This document shows, piece after piece, positions 17,366-26,259 of a DNA stretch of 64,000 nt. The stretch spans positions 372,001 through 436,000 of the forward strand of contig NC_014306.1 in NCBI RefSeq assembly GCF_000196615.1. The letters are read 5' to 3'. Within the stretch, counting starts at the first letter, position 1. Each line of letters starts with the position of its first letter. Source of the stretch: Erwinia billingiae Eb661. GTDB taxonomy: Bacteria; Pseudomonadota; Gammaproteobacteria; Enterobacterales; Enterobacteriaceae. The position numbers and the translations under genes are program-made. The notes beneath the pieces are model-generated. The model searched no databases. It was given only the letters and a program-made list of their open reading frames with translations, and was not told the DNA's origin.

Positions 17366-18319
17366 ATGATGGTTTTTAACACCGGAAAATTGCGAATTGT
17401 AGCCCTGGCAACCGTTTTACTGGCTTCTGGCAGTTATATGACCTCGGCGCTGGCAGCAGCACCGACTTATGCATTAGTGCAGATTAATCAGCAGGCGTTG
17501 TTTTTCAACCTGATGAATAAAGGTGCGCAAGACGCGGCGAAAGCCAGCGGCAAAGATCTGGTGATCTTTAACGCCACGGATAATCCCGTTGCCCAGAATG
17601 ATGCCATCGAAAACTATATTCAGCAGGGTGTGAAGGGCATATTAGTCGATGCGATTGATGTGAACGGCATTATGCCGGCAATTAAAGAAGCCGCAGCGGC
17701 GAAAATCCCGGTCATCGCCATTGATGCCGTGCTGCCAGACGGTCCTCAGGCCGCGCAGGTGGGCGTGGACAACATCGAAGGCGGCAAAATTCTCGGCCGA
17801 TACTTCGTTGATTACGTTAAAAAAGACATGGGTGGCAAGGCACGCGTCGGCATCGTCGGTGCGCTGAACTCGGCTATCCAGAATGACCGTCAGAAAGGCT
17901 TTGAAGAGACGATTAAAAGCAATAAACAGATTACCGTTGCGGACGTGGTCGATGGCCAGAATATTCAAGACAACGCGATGACCGCGGCGGAAAACCTGAT
18001 CACCGGTAACCCGGATATCACCGCAATTTATGCCACAGGTGAACCGGCGCTGCTTGGCGCGATTGCGGCGGTAGAAAACCAGGGTCGCCAGAAAGATATC
18101 AAAGTCTTTGGCTGGGATCTGACCGCGAAAGCCATCAGCGGCATTGATGGTGGCTACGTCACCGCGGTATTGCAGCAGGATCCGCAGAAGATGGGCGAAG
18201 AAGCGTTAAAAGCCCTGAATGAGATTACCGCCGGTAAAACGGTACCGAAGCGTATTTTGGTGCCGGCAACCGTGGTCACCAAAGACAATGTCGGTCCCTA
18301 TCGCACGCTGTTTAAATAA
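17366..18319 (+). CDS. Periplasmic sugar-binding protein of ribose-type ABC transporter
   Basis: A 317-residue exported binding protein of the RbsB type. The signal peptide covers about 30 residues (basic FNTGKLRI, hydrophobic VALATVLLASG, cleavage near SALA/AAPTYALV). The mature part has two Rossmann-like lobes: NLMNKGAQDAAKASGKDLVI, GVKGILVDAIDVNGI, VGVDNIEGGKILGRYF, ITAIYATGEPALLGAIAA and VFGWDLTAKAISGIDGG. Three ATGs stand in tandem (17363, 17366, 17369); GAGGA at 17356-17360 best suits the second or third. It is divergent from the repressor and probably feeds the permease/ATPase pair on the minus strand. Confidence 0.9.
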   Translation: MMVFNTGKLRIVALATVLLASGSYMTSALAAAPTYALVQINQQALFFNLMNKGAQDAAKASGKDLVIFNATDNPVAQNDAIENYIQQGVKGILVDAIDVNGIMPAIKEAAAAKIPVIAIDAVLPDGPQAAQVGVDNIEGGKILGRYFVDYVKKDMGGKARVGIVGALNSAIQNDRQKGFEETIKSNKQITVADVVDGQNIQDNAMTAAENLITGNPDITAIYATGEPALLGAIAAVENQGRQKDIKVFGWDLTAKAISGIDGGYVTAVLQQDPQKMGEEALKALNEITAGKTVPKRILVPATVVTKDNVGPYRTLFK

Positions 18320-18326
18320 GGCTGAA

Positions 18327-18348
18327 GGCCCACATGAAACTGTGGGCC
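18327..18348. terminator. Hairpin between convergent binding-protein and kinase genes
   Basis: GGCCCAC (18327-18333) and GTGGGCC (18342-18348) form a perfect 7-bp stem with an 8-nt loop in the 36-base gap between two convergent genes. It lacks a strong T run on either side but may stop transcription from both. Confidence 0.5.
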
Positions 18349-18355
18349 CTGCAGT

Positions 18356-19216
18356 TTAGTTTTGCAGTAAGGCGGTCAGTTCGCTGATGCTGGGGAACGC
18401 GCTGTAGGTTCCGGCACGGCTAACGGTAATGGCAGCCGCCTGACTGGCATGAGTGAGTGCTAACTTATCAATCTCTGTATGACGCAGCAACGCAGAGGCC
18501 AGCATCACTGCCAGAAAGGTATCGCCAGCGCCGGTACTGTCGACAGCCGTCACCGCGATTGCGCGACAAAACGCTTCGTTATCAGGGGCTTTGAGCAACG
18601 CGCCCTGTGAACCGTGAGTGACCACTAACGTTTTGACCCCTTCTGGCTTCAGCAGCGCCGCTTCATGCTGATTGAGGACGGCAATATCGACCAGAGACCA
18701 GAGCTCAGCGAAGGCGGCTTTGACCGGTGAAGGGTTAAACACGGTGATCATGCCACGGGCCTTGGCGAACGCGAACAGGCCACGGGTTTTCTCAACGGAG
18801 AAATTACCCTGTTGCAGCAAAACGTCACCGGGCTGGGCGGCAGAAAGCGCCTGCGTAATCCCGGTGAGCGATAATGAATCCGCCGCGGTGGTGGTGGTGA
18901 TAATGGCATTATCACCGTCGGCGCTATTGAAAATAATTGAGGTATCACTGTGACAAGGGAATAACGTGTCAGGCAACAGTTGCAGGGATTCAGCGAGCAT
19001 CTGCTCTTTGATCCACTTGCCATTATTGTCATTTCCGATCGCGGCAACTAACGTTGTTTCTATGCCGCAGCGGGAAAGTAATATTGCCTGATTGGCGCCC
19101 TTGCCACCGATATCTTGTGACGTTTTATTGCCATGAATGGATGAGCCTTTTGTGGGAATATCGGGAATTGACCAGATTTCATCGACGGCTATATTCCCGG
19201 TGACATAAACACGCAT
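18356..19216 (-). CDS. PfkB-family carbohydrate kinase (ribokinase-like)
   Basis: A 286-residue kinase of the PfkB/ribokinase family. Signature 1 is QDIGGKGANQAILLSRCG; signature 2 with the catalytic base is AVDSTGAGDTFLAVM; TLVVTHGSQGALL and the alternating core are typical. Such enzymes phosphorylate ribose, deoxyribose, other sugars or nucleosides; the ligand is not evident. AAGGA just upstream of ATG 19216 is a good ribosome site. It is transcribed against its neighbours, and its start is only 27 bases from the start of the divergent btpA-like gene, so its promoter must reach into that gene. It probably phosphorylates the imported sugar moiety (inference). Confidence 0.88.
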   Translation of the reverse strand: MRVYVTGNIAVDEIWSIPDIPTKGSSIHGNKTSQDIGGKGANQAILLSRCGIETTLVAAIGNDNNGKWIKEQMLAESLQLLPDTLFPCHSDTSIIFNSADGDNAIITTTTAADSLSLTGITQALSAAQPGDVLLQQGNFSVEKTRGLFAFAKARGMITVFNPSPVKAAFAELWSLVDIAVLNQHEAALLKPEGVKTLVVTHGSQGALLKAPDNEAFCRAIAVTAVDSTGAGDTFLAVMLASALLRHTEIDKLALTHASQAAAITVSRAGTYSAFPSISELTALLQN

Positions 19217-19243
19217 AGTGTTTCCTTGAACAGGATGAAGAAG

Positions 19244-20089
19244 ATGGTTTCTATATCAGCAGGAAAAAAAGACGCAATACAAGCTATTTTTTCACGTAAG
19301 AAAGTGGTCATTGGTGTTATTCATTGTGACCCTTTTCCCGGCACGCCGAAATACAGAGGGAAAACAATCGGCGATATTATTGAGCGTGCGTTACGCGATG
19401 CGGATAATTATGTTTCCGGCGGCGTTCATGGCCTGATAATTGAAAACCACGGCGATATTCCTTTTTCTAAACCGGAAGATATCGGCCCGGAAACGGCGGC
19501 GCTGATGGCAGTGATCACCGAAAAGGTGCGCACCCGTTTTAACGTGCCGTTAGGCATCAACGTGCTGGCAAATGCGGCGATCCCTGCGCTGGCTACCGCG
19601 CTTGCCGGCGGCGCCGACTTTATCCGCGTCAATCAATGGGCCAACGCCTACATCGCCAACGAAGGCTTTATCGAAGGTGCGGCGGCCAAAGCGCTGCGCT
19701 ATCGCAGCCAGCTGCGCGCTGAACACATCAAGGTCTTTGCCGACAGCCACGTTAAGCATGGCAGCCATGCCATCGTCGCCGACCGCTCAATTCAGGAACT
19801 GACCCGTGACGTCGACTTCTTTGAAGCCGATGCGGTGATCGCCACCGGTCAGCGCACTGGCGACAGCGCCACGCTGAGCGAAATTGATGAGATCCGCGGG
19901 GCCACCGAATTGCCGCTGCTGGTGGGATCGGGCGTTACGCCGGATAACGTTGGCCAGATCCTGTCGCGTACCCAGGGCGTGATCGTCGCCAGCGCGCTGA
20001 AGGTGGATGGCGTCTGGTGGAATGAGGTTGAGCTGGCGCGGGTGAAGCATTTTATGGCTGCGGCGGCGTCCGTGTTGGAGGGCGAATAG
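19244..20089 (+). CDS. BtpA/SgcQ-family protein
   Basis: A 281-residue predicted TIM-barrel protein of the BtpA family (photosystem I biogenesis protein BtpA in cyanobacteria, SgcQ in the E. coli sgc sugar operon). Seen: VVIGVIHCDPFPGTPKYRGK, HGLIIENHGDIPFSKPEDIG, GADFIRVNQWANAYIANEG, KVFADSHVKHGSHAI, ADAVIATGQRTGDS and LLVGSGVTPDN, a phosphate-binding-like loop. In bacteria outside cyanobacteria the family occurs in sugar-catabolic operons, so a (phospho)sugar lyase or isomerase is plausible but unproven. ATG 19244 has AGGA eight bases before it; an ATG at 19235 and a TTG at 19226 are alternatives. The next gene starts right after its stop. Confidence 0.82.
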   Translation: MVSISAGKKDAIQAIFSRKKVVIGVIHCDPFPGTPKYRGKTIGDIIERALRDADNYVSGGVHGLIIENHGDIPFSKPEDIGPETAALMAVITEKVRTRFNVPLGINVLANAAIPALATALAGGADFIRVNQWANAYIANEGFIEGAAAKALRYRSQLRAEHIKVFADSHVKHGSHAIVADRSIQELTRDVDFFEADAVIATGQRTGDSATLSEIDEIRGATELPLLVGSGVTPDNVGQILSRTQGVIVASALKVDGVWWNEVELARVKHFMAAAASVLEGE

Positions 20090-20731
20090 ATGGAAACCTT
20101 CAGCGATCGTTTGCTGCGGGAGCATCAGGGAGCCTGGCATGAGATGCAGCAGCATCGCTTTGTCTGCGAGATTGAGCAGGACGTTTTGTCTGCCGACGTT
20201 TTCAATCGCTACCTGGTGTTTGAAGGTAACTTTGTCGCCACCGCCATCGCCATCTTCGCGCTGGGCGTCAGTAAAGCGCCCGATATTCGTCAGCAGCGCT
20301 GGTTGATCGGCGTGCTGAATGCGCTGGTCGATACGCAGATTGCCTGGTTTGACACGGTGCTGGCCAAACGGCAGGTCAATCCGGCCGGTTATCCGGACGA
20401 TCTGCCTGGCGTCAGACGATTTCGCGACGGCATGCTGAACGTAGCCCAGCGCGGCAGCTATGAAGAGATCATCACCTTGATGTTCGGCGCGGAGTGGATG
20501 TATTACCACTGGTGCAAGCGCGTCAGCCTGAAAACGCAATCCGATGAAGATGTGCGACGGTGGATTGAGCTGCACGCGGAAGAGGAATTTTTCCTGCAGG
20601 CCAGCTGGTTAAAAACGGAGTTGGATCGCTGTGCGGCACAACTGAGCGCCGAGCAGAAATTCGCGCTGTCTGACCTGTATGGCAAGGTACTGAAGTGGGA
20701 AATTGATTTCCATAGCGCCGCCTATGCGTAA
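20090..20731 (+). CDS. TenA-like protein (TenA/THI-4/PQQC family) without the catalytic cysteine
   Basis: A 213-residue all-helical protein of the TenA family, whose studied members (thiaminase II) hydrolyse aminopyrimidines for thiamine salvage. Typical segments are YLVFEGNFVATAIAIFALGV, FGAEWMYYHWCKRV and the late acidic stretch WIELHAEEEFFLQASWL. In Bacillus TenA the nucleophile cysteine lies two residues before the W in PCYWLYY; here the same block is GAEWMYY, so Ala134 replaces it and Glu135 is adjacent. This resembles the cysteine-less TenA_E type. ATG 20090 follows the btpA-like stop without a gap and GGAGG lies upstream, so the two are translationally linked. A sugar-linked pyrimidine or related amine is one possible substrate. 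Confidence 0.8.
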   Translation: METFSDRLLREHQGAWHEMQQHRFVCEIEQDVLSADVFNRYLVFEGNFVATAIAIFALGVSKAPDIRQQRWLIGVLNALVDTQIAWFDTVLAKRQVNPAGYPDDLPGVRRFRDGMLNVAQRGSYEEIITLMFGAEWMYYHWCKRVSLKTQSDEDVRRWIELHAEEEFFLQASWLKTELDRCAAQLSAEQKFALSDLYGKVLKWEIDFHSAAYA

Positions 20732-20774
20732 GCAAGCTGACGGGCGAGGGAGTGTCCGGCGGTTCAGACGCAAA

Positions 20775-20804
20775 AAAGGGCGGAAACCCTTCCGCCCTTT
20801 CTTT
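20775..20804 (+). terminator. Intrinsic terminator after tenA-like gene
   Basis: AAAGGGCGGAA (20775-20785) pairs with TTCCGCCCTTT (20790-20800) over a 4-nt loop, followed by CTTT. The flanking A and T runs make it usable in both directions, also for the convergent alcohol dehydrogenase gene. Confidence 0.88.
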
Positions 20805-20848
20805 ATTATCCGGCCACTACAATCTGAGGCCGGTTGTGCCCATCGGCC

Positions 20849-21904
20849 TTACTGGTTGCGTAAGGTATCGATGTCGATCACAAAGCGGTATTTCACATCG
20901 CTTTTCAGCATACGTTCGTAGGCGTCGTTCACTTCATCCATCTTGATCATTTCGATATCAGAGGTGATGTTGTGCTTACCGCAGAAATCCAGCATCTCCT
21001 GCGTTTCTTTAATGCCACCGATCAGAGAACCGGCCACGCTGCGACGTTTGAACACCAGGTTAACCACCTGGGGTGCCGGGTGGTCATGTTCTGGCACGCC
21101 GACCAGGGTCATGGTGCCATCGCGACGCAGCAGGGTGATGAACTGGTTCAGATCGTGCTGAGCGGCAACGGTGTTCAGAATAAAGTCGAAGCTGTTGGTG
21201 TGCGCCGCCATCTGCTCAGGATCTTTGGAAATGACCACTTCATCTGCGCCCAGGCGCTTGCCGTCTTCGATTTTAGAGGGAGAAGTGGTAAACAGCACCA
21301 CATGTGCGCCCATCGCATGAGCAATTTTCACGCCCATGTGACCCAGACCGCCGAGACCAACGATACCGACTTTCTTACCCGGACCGACTTTCCAGTGGTG
21401 CAGAGGCGAGAAGGTGGTGATGCCCGCACACAGCAGTGGCGCTGCGCCAGCCGGATCCAGGTTCTCAGGAATACGCAGCACGAAGTCTTCGTTAACGATT
21501 ACCTGAGTGGAGTAGCCGCCGTAGGTGATGTCGCCGGAAATGCGGTCTTCGCCGTTATACGTGCCGGTGAAACCGTTTTCACAGTACTGCTCCAGGTCTT
21601 CTTTACAGCTGTCGCACTCGCGACAGGAATCAACCAGACAGCCAACGCCAACTAAATCGCCCACTTTATATTTATGGGTATGTCCGCCAACAGCGGTAAC
21701 ACGGCCGACGATTTCATGGCCAGGGACGACAGGAAAAATGGTGTTTTTCCACTCGTTACGGGCCTGATGCAGATCCGAGTGGCAGACGCCACAGAACATA
21801 ACTTCAATCTGGACATCGTGTTCACGCAGTTCGCGCGGCTGGAACTCAAACGGAGCCAGCTTTGATTTGGCGTCCTGTGCGGCATAAGCATGCGTAATAT
21901 TCAT
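20849..21904 (-). CDS. Zinc-dependent NAD(P)-linked alcohol dehydrogenase (CAD/YahK-like)
   Basis: A 351-residue medium-chain dehydrogenase of the cinnamyl-alcohol/YahK group that reduces a range of aldehydes. Catalytic zinc residues are in CGVCHSDLHQARNEW and GHEIVGRV (His-Glu); structural zinc cysteines in CLVDSCRECDSCKEDLEQYC; the cofactor motif is GIVGLGGLGHMGVKIAHAMG, followed by TTSPSK, which in this group favours NADPH. ATG 21904 gives the family length; the frame runs five codons further. It is a single gene between two terminators, so its link to the catabolic island is positional only. The gap 21905-22183 holds no gene I can recognise. Confidence 0.9.
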   Translation of the reverse strand: MNITHAYAAQDAKSKLAPFEFQPRELREHDVQIEVMFCGVCHSDLHQARNEWKNTIFPVVPGHEIVGRVTAVGGHTHKYKVGDLVGVGCLVDSCRECDSCKEDLEQYCENGFTGTYNGEDRISGDITYGGYSTQVIVNEDFVLRIPENLDPAGAAPLLCAGITTFSPLHHWKVGPGKKVGIVGLGGLGHMGVKIAHAMGAHVVLFTTSPSKIEDGKRLGADEVVISKDPEQMAAHTNSFDFILNTVAAQHDLNQFITLLRRDGTMTLVGVPEHDHPAPQVVNLVFKRRSVAGSLIGGIKETQEMLDFCGKHNITSDIEMIKMDEVNDAYERMLKSDVKYRFVIDIDTLRNQ

Positions 21905-22183
21905 GGTGTCTCCAGTCATTGAAAGTGTTTAGAACTTATTGCTTAGAGGATGTTCTGACAGACCGTGCTGGCAGAATCGGTGTAGGGAGTCGAGCCCATT
22001 AAGGATAGTTAGCTATTGGCAAAGGGGGTATGCCGGAACCTGTCTAAATCTTGCCTGATCCTGCAGGATTTGCTCTGAAGCGGCAAAACGAAGGGGAAAA
22101 GAGCGCTAATTTGTTGCTGAGTGTGGAGTTTATTTCTTCATGTAAATCAAATAAAACTGTCATCCGCCCGGCGGACGGCGGCG

Positions 22184-22216
22184 AAAAAAACAAGGGGCGA
22201 TGAAATCCGCCCCTTG
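22184..22216 (-). terminator. Intrinsic terminator of uvrA
   Basis: CAAGGGGCG (22191-22199) and CGCCCCTTG (22208-22216) form a 9-bp stem with an 8-nt loop. On the minus strand it is followed by seven U (A run at 22184-22190). It lies 63 bases after the uvrA stop. Confidence 0.88.
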
Positions 22217-22278
22217 CTCACACTTTGCCCGAACTGTCCTGAATCTCCCGCTTATCCTTGCGATAAACGTCAGGTAGC

Positions 22279-25110
22279 TTAATCCAGATTCAACAGCGGT
22301 TTCAGGAAGCGTGCGGTGTGCGACTCTTTGCACATTGCGACCGTTTCCGGCGTGCCGGAGGCGAGGATCATCCCGCCGCCGCTGCCGCCTTCCGGACCCA
22401 GATCGACAATCCAGTCCGCGGTTTTGATCACATCAAGGTTGTGTTCAATCACCACGATGGTGTTGCCCTGGTCACGCAGCTGATGCAGCACTTCCAGCAA
22501 CTGCTGAATATCCGCGAAGTGCAAGCCGGTGGTCGGCTCATCAAGGATATACAGCGTCTGGCCGGTACCGCGCTTGGAGAGTTCTCTCGCCAGCTTCACG
22601 CGCTGCGCTTCACCGCCCGAAAGGGTGGTTGCCGACTGGCCCAGTCGGATATAAGACAGGCCGACGTCCATCAGCGTTTGCAGCTTACGCGCCAGTGCAG
22701 GCACGGCATCAAAGAACTCGCGGGCTTCTTCAATGGTCATTTCCAGCACTTCGTGAATGTTCTTGCCTTTGTACTTCACTTCCAGCGTTTCACGGTTATA
22801 GCGCTTGCCTTTGCACTGGTCGCACGGCACATAAATGTCCGGTAAAAAGTGCATCTCTACCTTGATCACGCCGTCGCCCTGACAGGCTTCGCAGCGGCCG
22901 CCACGGACGTTAAAGCTGAAACGTCCAGGCGTGTACCCGCGCGTACGGGATTCCGGCACGCCGGCAAACAGTTCACGCACCGGGGTGAAAATACCGGTGT
23001 AGGTAGCCGGGTTCGAGCGCGGCGTACGGCCAATCGGGCTCTGGTCGATATCGATAACCTTATCGAAGTTTTCCATGCCGGTGATATCGCGATACGGTGC
23101 CGCTTCGGCGATGGTCGCCCCGTTCAGCTGACGCTGGGCGATCGGGAACAGCGTATCGTTGATCAGGGTGGATTTACCGGAACCAGAGACGCCAGTAATG
23201 CAGCTGAATAACCCGACCGGCAGCGACAGCGTCACATCCTTCAGGTTGTTGCCCTTTGCGCCGGTCAGCTTCAGCACTTTACTCGGATCGGCCTTCACGC
23301 GTTCTTTCGGGATGGCGATACCGCGCTTGCCGCTAAGGTACTGACCGGTCAGAGATTCCTCCACCGCCATAATGTCATCAACGGTGCCTTCCGCCACCAC
23401 CTGGCCGCCATGCACACCGGCACCGGGCCCGATATCAATCACGTGGTCTGCGGCGCGGATCGCATCTTCATCATGCTCAACCACAATCACCGTATTACCG
23501 AGATCGCGCAGATGCACCAGCGTTTCCAGCAGGCGTTCGTTATCGCGCTGATGCAGACCGATTGAGGGCTCATCCAGCACGTACATTACGCCGACCAGGC
23601 CCGCACCAATCTGGCTTGCCAGACGGATACGCTGCGCTTCACCACCGGACAGCGTGTCGGCGGAGCGTGACATCGAAAGGTAGTTCAGACCGACGTTGAC
23701 CAGGAACTTCAGGCGGTCGCCAATCTCTTTCAGCACTTTTTCGGCAATCTGCGCACGCTGGCCGCTCAGCTTCATGTTCTGGAAGAACTCCATCGCATGA
23801 CCGATGCTCATATCGGAAATGGTCGGCAGCGTGGTGTTTTCAACAAACACGTGGCGCGCTTCGCGCTTCAAACGGGTGCCGTGGCAGCTGGTGCAGGAGC
23901 GGTTGCTGATAAATTTCGCCAGATCTTCGCGCACGGCGGAAGATTCAGTCTCTTTATAGCGGCGCTCCATATTGTGCAGCACGCCTTCAAACGGATGGCG
24001 ACGCACCGAGGTGTCGCCGCGATCGTTGATGTACTTAAACTCGATGGTCTCTTTACCGGAGCCGAACAGGATCACCTGACGGGCATGATCTTCCAGCGAC
24101 TCAAACGGCGATTCGATATCAAATTTCAGGTGCTCCGCCAGCGAGCGTAGCATCTGGAAGTAATAGAAGTTACGGCGATCCCAACCTCGGATTGCGCCGC
24201 CCGCCAGCGACAGCTCAGGATTCTGTACCACCCGGTCAGGATCGAAATACTGCTGCACGCCCAGGCCATCACAGGTTGGGCAGGCACCGGCCGGGTTGTT
24301 AAAGGAGAACAGGCGCGGTTCCAGTTCGGTCATGCTGTAGCCACAGACCGGGCAGGCGAAGTTCGCGGAGAACACCAGCTCTTCCGCTTTTTCATCGTCC
24401 ATATCCGCCACCACGGCGGTGCCACCGGAGAGCTCCAGCGCCGTTTCGAACGACTCTGCCAGCCGCTGCTGCAGATCTTCACGCACCTTAAAGCGATCGA
24501 CGACCACTTCAATGGTGTGTTTCTTTTGCAGTTCCAGCTTCGGCGGATCGGAAAGATCGCACACTTCCCCATCGATACGGGCGCGGATATAGCCCTGCGA
24601 GGCCAGATTTTCCAGCGTTTTAGTGTGTTCGCCCTTACGCTCTTTCACGATCGGCGCCAGCAGCATCAGCCGGCGGCCTTCTGGCAGCGCCAGCACGTTA
24701 TCCACCATCTGGCTGACGGTCTGTGCCGCCAGCGGAATGTCATGATCCGGGCAGCGCGGCTCGCCGACGCGGGCAAACAGCAGGCGCAGGTAGTCATGAA
24801 TTTCAGTGATGGTGCCCACGGTGGAACGCGGGTTGTGTGAGGTGGATTTCTGTTCGATCGAAATGGCTGGCGACAAACCTTCGATATGATCGACATCCGG
24901 TTTCTCCATCAGCGAGAGAAACTGGCGCGCATAGGCCGACAGGGATTCTACATAGCGGCGTTGCCCCTCGGCGTACAGCGTATCAAACGCCAGCGAGGAC
25001 TTACCGGAACCTGACAAGCCGGTGACAACGATCAGTTTGTCGCGCGGGATGGTCAGGTTGATATTTTTCAAATTATGGGTGCGTGCACCCCGTACTTCGA
25101 TCTTATCCAT
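22279..25110 (-). CDS. uvrA: Excinuclease ABC subunit UvrA
   Basis: The damage-sensing ATPase of nucleotide excision repair; a UvrA dimer with UvrB scans DNA and loads UvrB at lesions. The 943-residue product has two ABC modules: Walker [21 protein letters not shown] (residues about 31-50) and [13 protein letters not shown] in the second half, signatures [18 protein letters not shown] and [18 protein letters not shown], and zinc-finger cysteine pairs (CPVCGYS...CPTCDG, and CEACQGDG...CDQCKGKR). It is divergent from ssb across a 304-base gap holding an SOS box. Highly conserved. Confidence 0.98.
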   Translation of the reverse strand: MDKIEVRGARTHNLKNINLTIPRDKLIVVTGLSGSGKSSLAFDTLYAEGQRRYVESLSAYARQFLSLMEKPDVDHIEGLSPAISIEQKSTSHNPRSTVGTITEIHDYLRLLFARVGEPRCPDHDIPLAAQTVSQMVDNVLALPEGRRLMLLAPIVKERKGEHTKTLENLASQGYIRARIDGEVCDLSDPPKLELQKKHTIEVVVDRFKVREDLQQRLAESFETALELSGGTAVVADMDDEKAEELVFSANFACPVCGYSMTELEPRLFSFNNPAGACPTCDGLGVQQYFDPDRVVQNPELSLAGGAIRGWDRRNFYYFQMLRSLAEHLKFDIESPFESLEDHARQVILFGSGKETIEFKYINDRGDTSVRRHPFEGVLHNMERRYKETESSAVREDLAKFISNRSCTSCHGTRLKREARHVFVENTTLPTISDMSIGHAMEFFQNMKLSGQRAQIAEKVLKEIGDRLKFLVNVGLNYLSMSRSADTLSGGEAQRIRLASQIGAGLVGVMYVLDEPSIGLHQRDNERLLETLVHLRDLGNTVIVVEHDEDAIRAADHVIDIGPGAGVHGGQVVAEGTVDDIMAVEESLTGQYLSGKRGIAIPKERVKADPSKVLKLTGAKGNNLKDVTLSLPVGLFSCITGVSGSGKSTLINDTLFPIAQRQLNGATIAEAAPYRDITGMENFDKVIDIDQSPIGRTPRSNPATYTGIFTPVRELFAGVPESRTRGYTPGRFSFNVRGGRCEACQGDGVIKVEMHFLPDIYVPCDQCKGKRYNRETLEVKYKGKNIHEVLEMTIEEAREFFDAVPALARKLQTLMDVGLSYIRLGQSATTLSGGEAQRVKLARELSKRGTGQTLYILDEPTTGLHFADIQQLLEVLHQLRDQGNTIVVIEHNLDVIKTADWIVDLGPEGGSGGGMILASGTPETVAMCKESHTARFLKPLLNLD

Positions 25111-25139
25111 TCACAATTCCCGGATTAACACAGATCTCA

Positions 25140-25158
25140 CCATGCCGGTCCGGCATGG
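25140..25158. repeat. Inverted repeat in the uvrA leader
   Basis: CCATGCCG (25140-25147) and CGGCATGG (25151-25158) are a perfect 8-bp inverted repeat with a 3-base loop, 29 bases before the uvrA start. As RNA it would form a stable hairpin in the uvrA leader. Function unknown. Confidence 0.4.
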
Positions 25159-25193
25159 CCAGAATTAAGCCTGTAATTATGGCACAAAATAAC

Positions 25194-25209
25194 CTGATTG
25201 GATATCCAG
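25194..25209. promoter_or_regulatory. LexA (SOS) box between uvrA and ssb
   Basis: CTGATTGGATATCCAG fits the LexA consensus CTG-N10-CAG. It lies 84 bases from the uvrA start and about 205 from ssb, matching the shared SOS control of these divergent genes in E. coli. The inner ten bases are less AT-alternating than a strong box, so affinity may be moderate. Confidence 0.68.
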
Positions 25210-25414
25210 TGTTTTGCCGAAAGCACTCAGCAGGATCCTGATGCAGGCTGCGACCTGGCCGTAAAAAATCTCGATCCTGCTCAGGCCGCAATCTGCAACG
25301 GCGCAAGCGTGATAAAGGCCTTTGAGATCCGGATCTGAAAGTAGGATCTCAGGGAGTGGCATGTTAGAATTTCCGGCTTAGACTTAAAGCAGAACAATTA
25401 TCGGAGACTCGAAC

Positions 25415-25963
25415 ATGGCCAGCAGAGGCGTAAACAAAGTGATCCTGGTGGGCAACCTGGGTCAAGATCCGGAAGTCCGCTACATGCCTAATGGCGGCGC
25501 CGTTGCCAACATCACGCTGGCCACGTCCGAAAGCTGGCGTGACAAGCAAACCGGCGAAACCAAAGAAAAAACCGAATGGCACCGCGTTGTGCTGTTTGGC
25601 AAACTGGCGGAAGTCGCGGCAGAGTACCTGCGTAAAGGTTCTCAGGTGTATATCGAAGGCGCACTGCAGACCCGCAAATGGACTGACCAGGCTGGCGTTG
25701 AGAAGTACACCACCGAAGTGGTCGTCAACGTTGGCGGCACCATGCAGATGCTGGGTGGACGTCAGGGCGGCGGTGCAGGCGCACCGGCTGGCGGCGGCGG
25801 CCAGGGCAGCAACAACGGCTGGGGTCAGCCACAGCAGCCACAGAGTGGCGGCAACCAGTTCAGCGGCGGCCAGCAGGCACGTCCGCAGGCTCAGCCACAG
25901 CAGAACAGCGCGCCGGCTAACAACGAGCCACCAATGGACTTCGACGACGATATCCCATTCTGA
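25415..25963 (+). CDS. ssb: Single-stranded DNA-binding protein SSB
   Basis: A 182-residue tetrameric SSB essential in replication, recombination and repair. Residues about 1-112 form the OB fold ([52 protein letters not shown]). This is followed by a Gly/Gln-rich flexible linker and the acidic tip MDFDDDIPF that recruits partner proteins. CGGAGA before the ATG serves as ribosome site. It is divergent from uvrA. Confidence 0.98.
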   Translation: MASRGVNKVILVGNLGQDPEVRYMPNGGAVANITLATSESWRDKQTGETKEKTEWHRVVLFGKLAEVAAEYLRKGSQVYIEGALQTRKWTDQAGVEKYTTEVVVNVGGTMQMLGGRQGGGAGAPAGGGGQGSNNGWGQPQQPQSGGNQFSGGQQARPQAQPQQNSAPANNEPPMDFDDDIPF

Positions 25964-25995
25964 TTTCAGAACGTTGTTGAACCTCCCATAAAAAC

Positions 25996-26017
25996 CCCGC
26001 TCCGGCGGGTTTTTTTT
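25996..26017 (+). terminator. Intrinsic terminator of ssb
   Basis: CCCGC (25996-26000) and GCGGG (26005-26009) form a stem with loop TCCG, followed by eight T, 32 bases after the ssb stop. A classical short-stem, strong-T-tract terminator. Confidence 0.9.
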
Positions 26018-26115
26018 ATGCCTGCGCGACCAGCTTTCTCCCCGTATCCCTCTGCTTTCCCTCGCCTTACATTCTGTTACGTAATCGCAGTGAACCTTTG
26101 CAAGATTCCTTGAAG

Positions 26116-26134
26116 CCAAATGATTACTATTCAC
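26116..26134 (+). promoter_or_regulatory. Fur-box-like site upstream of the siderophore receptor
   Basis: CCAAATGATTACTATTCAC matches the 19-bp Fur consensus at 11 positions, including the central AATGAT block, 126 bases before the receptor gene. Iron repression is expected for such a gene; the match is only moderate. Confidence 0.4.
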
Positions 26135-26259
26135 ATTCTCATTTCGTGCGCATCGCGCCTGATGTGAGTTCAGCCGGATAACAGTGGCAAGCTGCACCGG
26201 CGTAGAAAGACAAAAAAGAAGCCTCAGCTTCCAATAATAAAATTCTATGGGATACGGTT

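Noticed and set aside
25364..26197. Open frame of 277 codons antisense to ssb
   Set aside because: It is the complement of the clearly real ssb gene and shows no family features or ribosome site.
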